This document shows, one piece after another, positions 5,969 to 7,285 of a DNA stretch of 7,285 nt. The stretch is taken from the NCBI GenBank assembly GCA_002294285.1, contig DBFL01000034.1:5952-13236 (forward strand). The letters are read 5' to 3'. Source of the stretch: Candidatus Neomicrothrix sp. UBA881. Lineage in GTDB: Bacteria; Actinomycetota; Acidimicrobiia; Acidimicrobiales; MedAcidi-G1. Each line of letters starts with the position of its first letter. Position 1 is the first letter of the stretch. The translations under genes were made by a program, and so were the position numbers. The notes below the pieces were generated by a model. That model saw only the letters and a program-made list of their open reading frames with translations, did no database searches and was not told where the DNA came from.

Positions 5969-7285
5969 ATGGATCGACGTCAATTTCTTAGAAGCGGACT
6001 TATAGGTGCAGCAGGAGTTGGAATGCTGTCAACATTAGATATGGCCACAGCATCTGCTGCAGAGCCAGGAATAGGTCCCTACGGCTCTATAGAAGGAATA
6101 CAACCAGACGACAACGGGATCATTCTCCCAGAAGGATTCACTTCCCGTGTGATTGCCACTTCTGGTGATCTCGTAGAAAATACAACTCACCAATGGCACA
6201 TCTTTCCTGATGGTGCATCAACATTTCCCGATGGAGATGGAGGATGGTATTACGTTTGTAACAGTGAAGTTTTCAATTTTATGACAGGTTTTGAAGGACA
6301 TGGAGGAGTCTCTTCGATACATTTCAACAAAGATGCTGAAATAATTGATGCTTTCCCAATTTTAGAAGGCAGCCACTCAAACTGTGCTGGAGGTCCGACT
6401 CCTTGGGGCACATGGCTTTCGTGCGAAGAAGGCTTTTTCCCTCCTTTATGGGGCAAAGTTTGGGAATGTGACCCAACAGGACAAAATGCGGCTATCTCAA
6501 GAGATGCTTTGGGATATTTTGCACATGAGGCAGTGGCGGTGGATCCTGTAGACGAAAAACTGTATTTAACTCAAGACAAAAATAACGGATTGCTCTACAG
6601 GTTTACACCAGATTCATACCCTGATCTCTCAAGTGGACTTCTTGAAGCGATGATTGTCTCAGATAACGGAGATGTGTCATGGGGAGAAATAGCTGACCCA
6701 ACAGGTGCTTCCACGCCTACCGAAGAACAATTGTCTGGGGCGTTTATCACAGATGGGGGTGAAGGTATCTGGTATCACAATGGGTGGATTTGGTTTGCTA
6801 CGAAAGGAAACAACCGAATTCACAGTGTTGATTTGAGAAACCAGAGGTATGAATTGATATGGGACGGTATTGATGATCGTCAACCGCTGACCGGAGTAGA
6901 TAATGTCACAGTAGAAGAGGGATCAGGTGACTTATTTGTAGCCGAAGACGGTGGCAACATGGAACTTGTAGTGATCAGCCCTGAAGGGGAAGTCGCACCA
7001 TTTTGCCGCCTTGCTGATCCTTTGCATAGCGACTCTGAAATGACAGGGCCATGCTTCAATCCAAATCGAGATCGCCTATATTTCAGCTCACAAAGAGGCC
7101 CATCAAATAAACAAGCAATTGAAATGGTCCCGGCATACACAGATGGTACTCATTACAACGCCGGAGTCACATATGAGATTTCTGGACCATTTAGAGGAAG
7201 ATTCGTCCCACCGCCACCGACTACTACAACCACGACAACAACGTTGGCACCAACCACTACTACGACAGCGGCTCCGACTACAACC
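5969..7285 (+). CDS. Tat-exported PhoX/DUF839-family protein with Pro/Thr-rich tail (3' partial)
   Basis: The frame is open for 439 codons to the window edge without a stop. The N terminus is a twin-arginine signal: D-R-R-Q-F-L-R (residues 2-8), a hydrophobic G-L-I-G-A-A-G-V-G-M-L stretch (10-20) and a likely cut after A-S-A (28-30). The RR pair at residues 3-4 fixes the ATG. The body (about 45-410) is a beta-propeller-like PhoX/DUF839 domain. It shows G-G-P-T-P-W-G-T-W-L-S-C-E-E (141-154), whose Cys is the family's metal-site hallmark. It also has G-Y-F-A-H-E-A-V-A-V-D-P (182-193), L-Y-L-T-Q-D (198-203), D-N-V (311-313) with A-E-D-G (325-328), and the M-T-G-P-C-F-N-P segment (358-365). PhoX enzymes are secreted Ca/Fe phosphatases, but this domain is shorter than classical PhoX, so phosphatase activity is unproven; a lactonase-like or other esterase role is possible. 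From residue 414 it becomes P4-T8-LAP-T5-AAP-T3, typical of a wall-spanning linker to a C-terminal anchor. Confidence 0.85.
   Translation, partial: MDRRQFLRSGLIGAAGVGMLSTLDMATASAAEPGIGPYGSIEGIQPDDNGIILPEGFTSRVIATSGDLVENTTHQWHIFPDGASTFPDGDGGWYYVCNSEVFNFMTGFEGHGGVSSIHFNKDAEIIDAFPILEGSHSNCAGGPTPWGTWLSCEEGFFPPLWGKVWECDPTGQNAAISRDALGYFAHEAVAVDPVDEKLYLTQDKNNGLLYRFTPDSYPDLSSGLLEAMIVSDNGDVSWGEIADPTGASTPTEEQLSGAFITDGGEGIWYHNGWIWFATKGNNRIHSVDLRNQRYELIWDGIDDRQPLTGVDNVTVEEGSGDLFVAEDGGNMELVVISPEGEVAPFCRLADPLHSDSEMTGPCFNPNRDRLYFSSQRGPSNKQAIEMVPAYTDGTHYNAGVTYEISGPFRGRFVPPPPTTTTTTTTLAPTTTTTAAPTTT

Noticed and set aside
6250..7140. Several - strand frames of 68-86 codons opposite the PhoX-like gene
   Set aside because: The + strand frame there is continuous, starts with a Tat signal and carries clear family motifs, so the opposite frames are shadows.

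Overview
The window carries a classic adenosylcobalamin-dependent methylmalonyl-CoA mutase operon (mutA-mutB-meaB) on the + strand. It is flanked on the left by two divergently transcribed genes on the - strand, an F420-type luciferase-like oxidoreductase and the start of an epoxide hydrolase. On the right is the 5' part of a Tat-exported PhoX/DUF839 protein. The DNA is AT-rich: hand counts of single 60-base lines give roughly 25-50 % GC in mutA and mutB and about 47-57 % in the oxidoreductase gene. Three traits point to an actinobacterium: an Rv3520c-like F420 oxidoreductase, GTG starts with 4-8 nt gene overlaps, and a secreted protein ending in a Pro/Thr-rich tail. The low GC and the Thr-rich tail suggest a marine Acidimicrobiia-type lineage. 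That placement is inference from protein style, not from a marker gene.

Layout: 1-224 (-) 5' end of an epoxide hydrolase; 234-1271 (-) LLM oxidoreductase, 9 nt upstream of it and probably in one transcript; 1272-1468 divergent intergenic/leader region holding the control signals for both directions, with a perfect 6-bp inverted repeat and a 12-codon ORF behind a strong Shine-Dalgarno match; 1430 or 1469-2782 (+) mutA; 2775-4931 (+) mutB, overlapping mutA by 8 nt; 4928-5911 (+) meaB, overlapping mutB by 4 nt; 5969-7285 (+) PhoX-like protein, open at the window edge.

How it works together: MutB is the catalytic subunit interconverting (R)-methylmalonyl-CoA and succinyl-CoA. MutA is its non-catalytic partner. 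MeaB is the G-protein chaperone that gates cofactor loading and protects the mutase. Together they link breakdown of propionyl-CoA precursors (odd-chain fatty acids, branched amino acids, possibly cholesterol-type side chains) to the TCA cycle. Propionyl-CoA carboxylase and the epimerase are not in the window. The - strand pair looks like accessory catabolism or detoxification, and the PhoX-like protein like an exported esterase or phosphatase. No direct mechanistic link between these three blocks is visible.

I see no clear previously undescribed system. The points most worth a second look are the short MutA without any cobalamin domain, the structured mutA leader with its mini-ORF, and the Thr-rich tail of the secreted protein. 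No rRNA, tRNA, CRISPR, insertion sequence or convincing intrinsic terminator was found.
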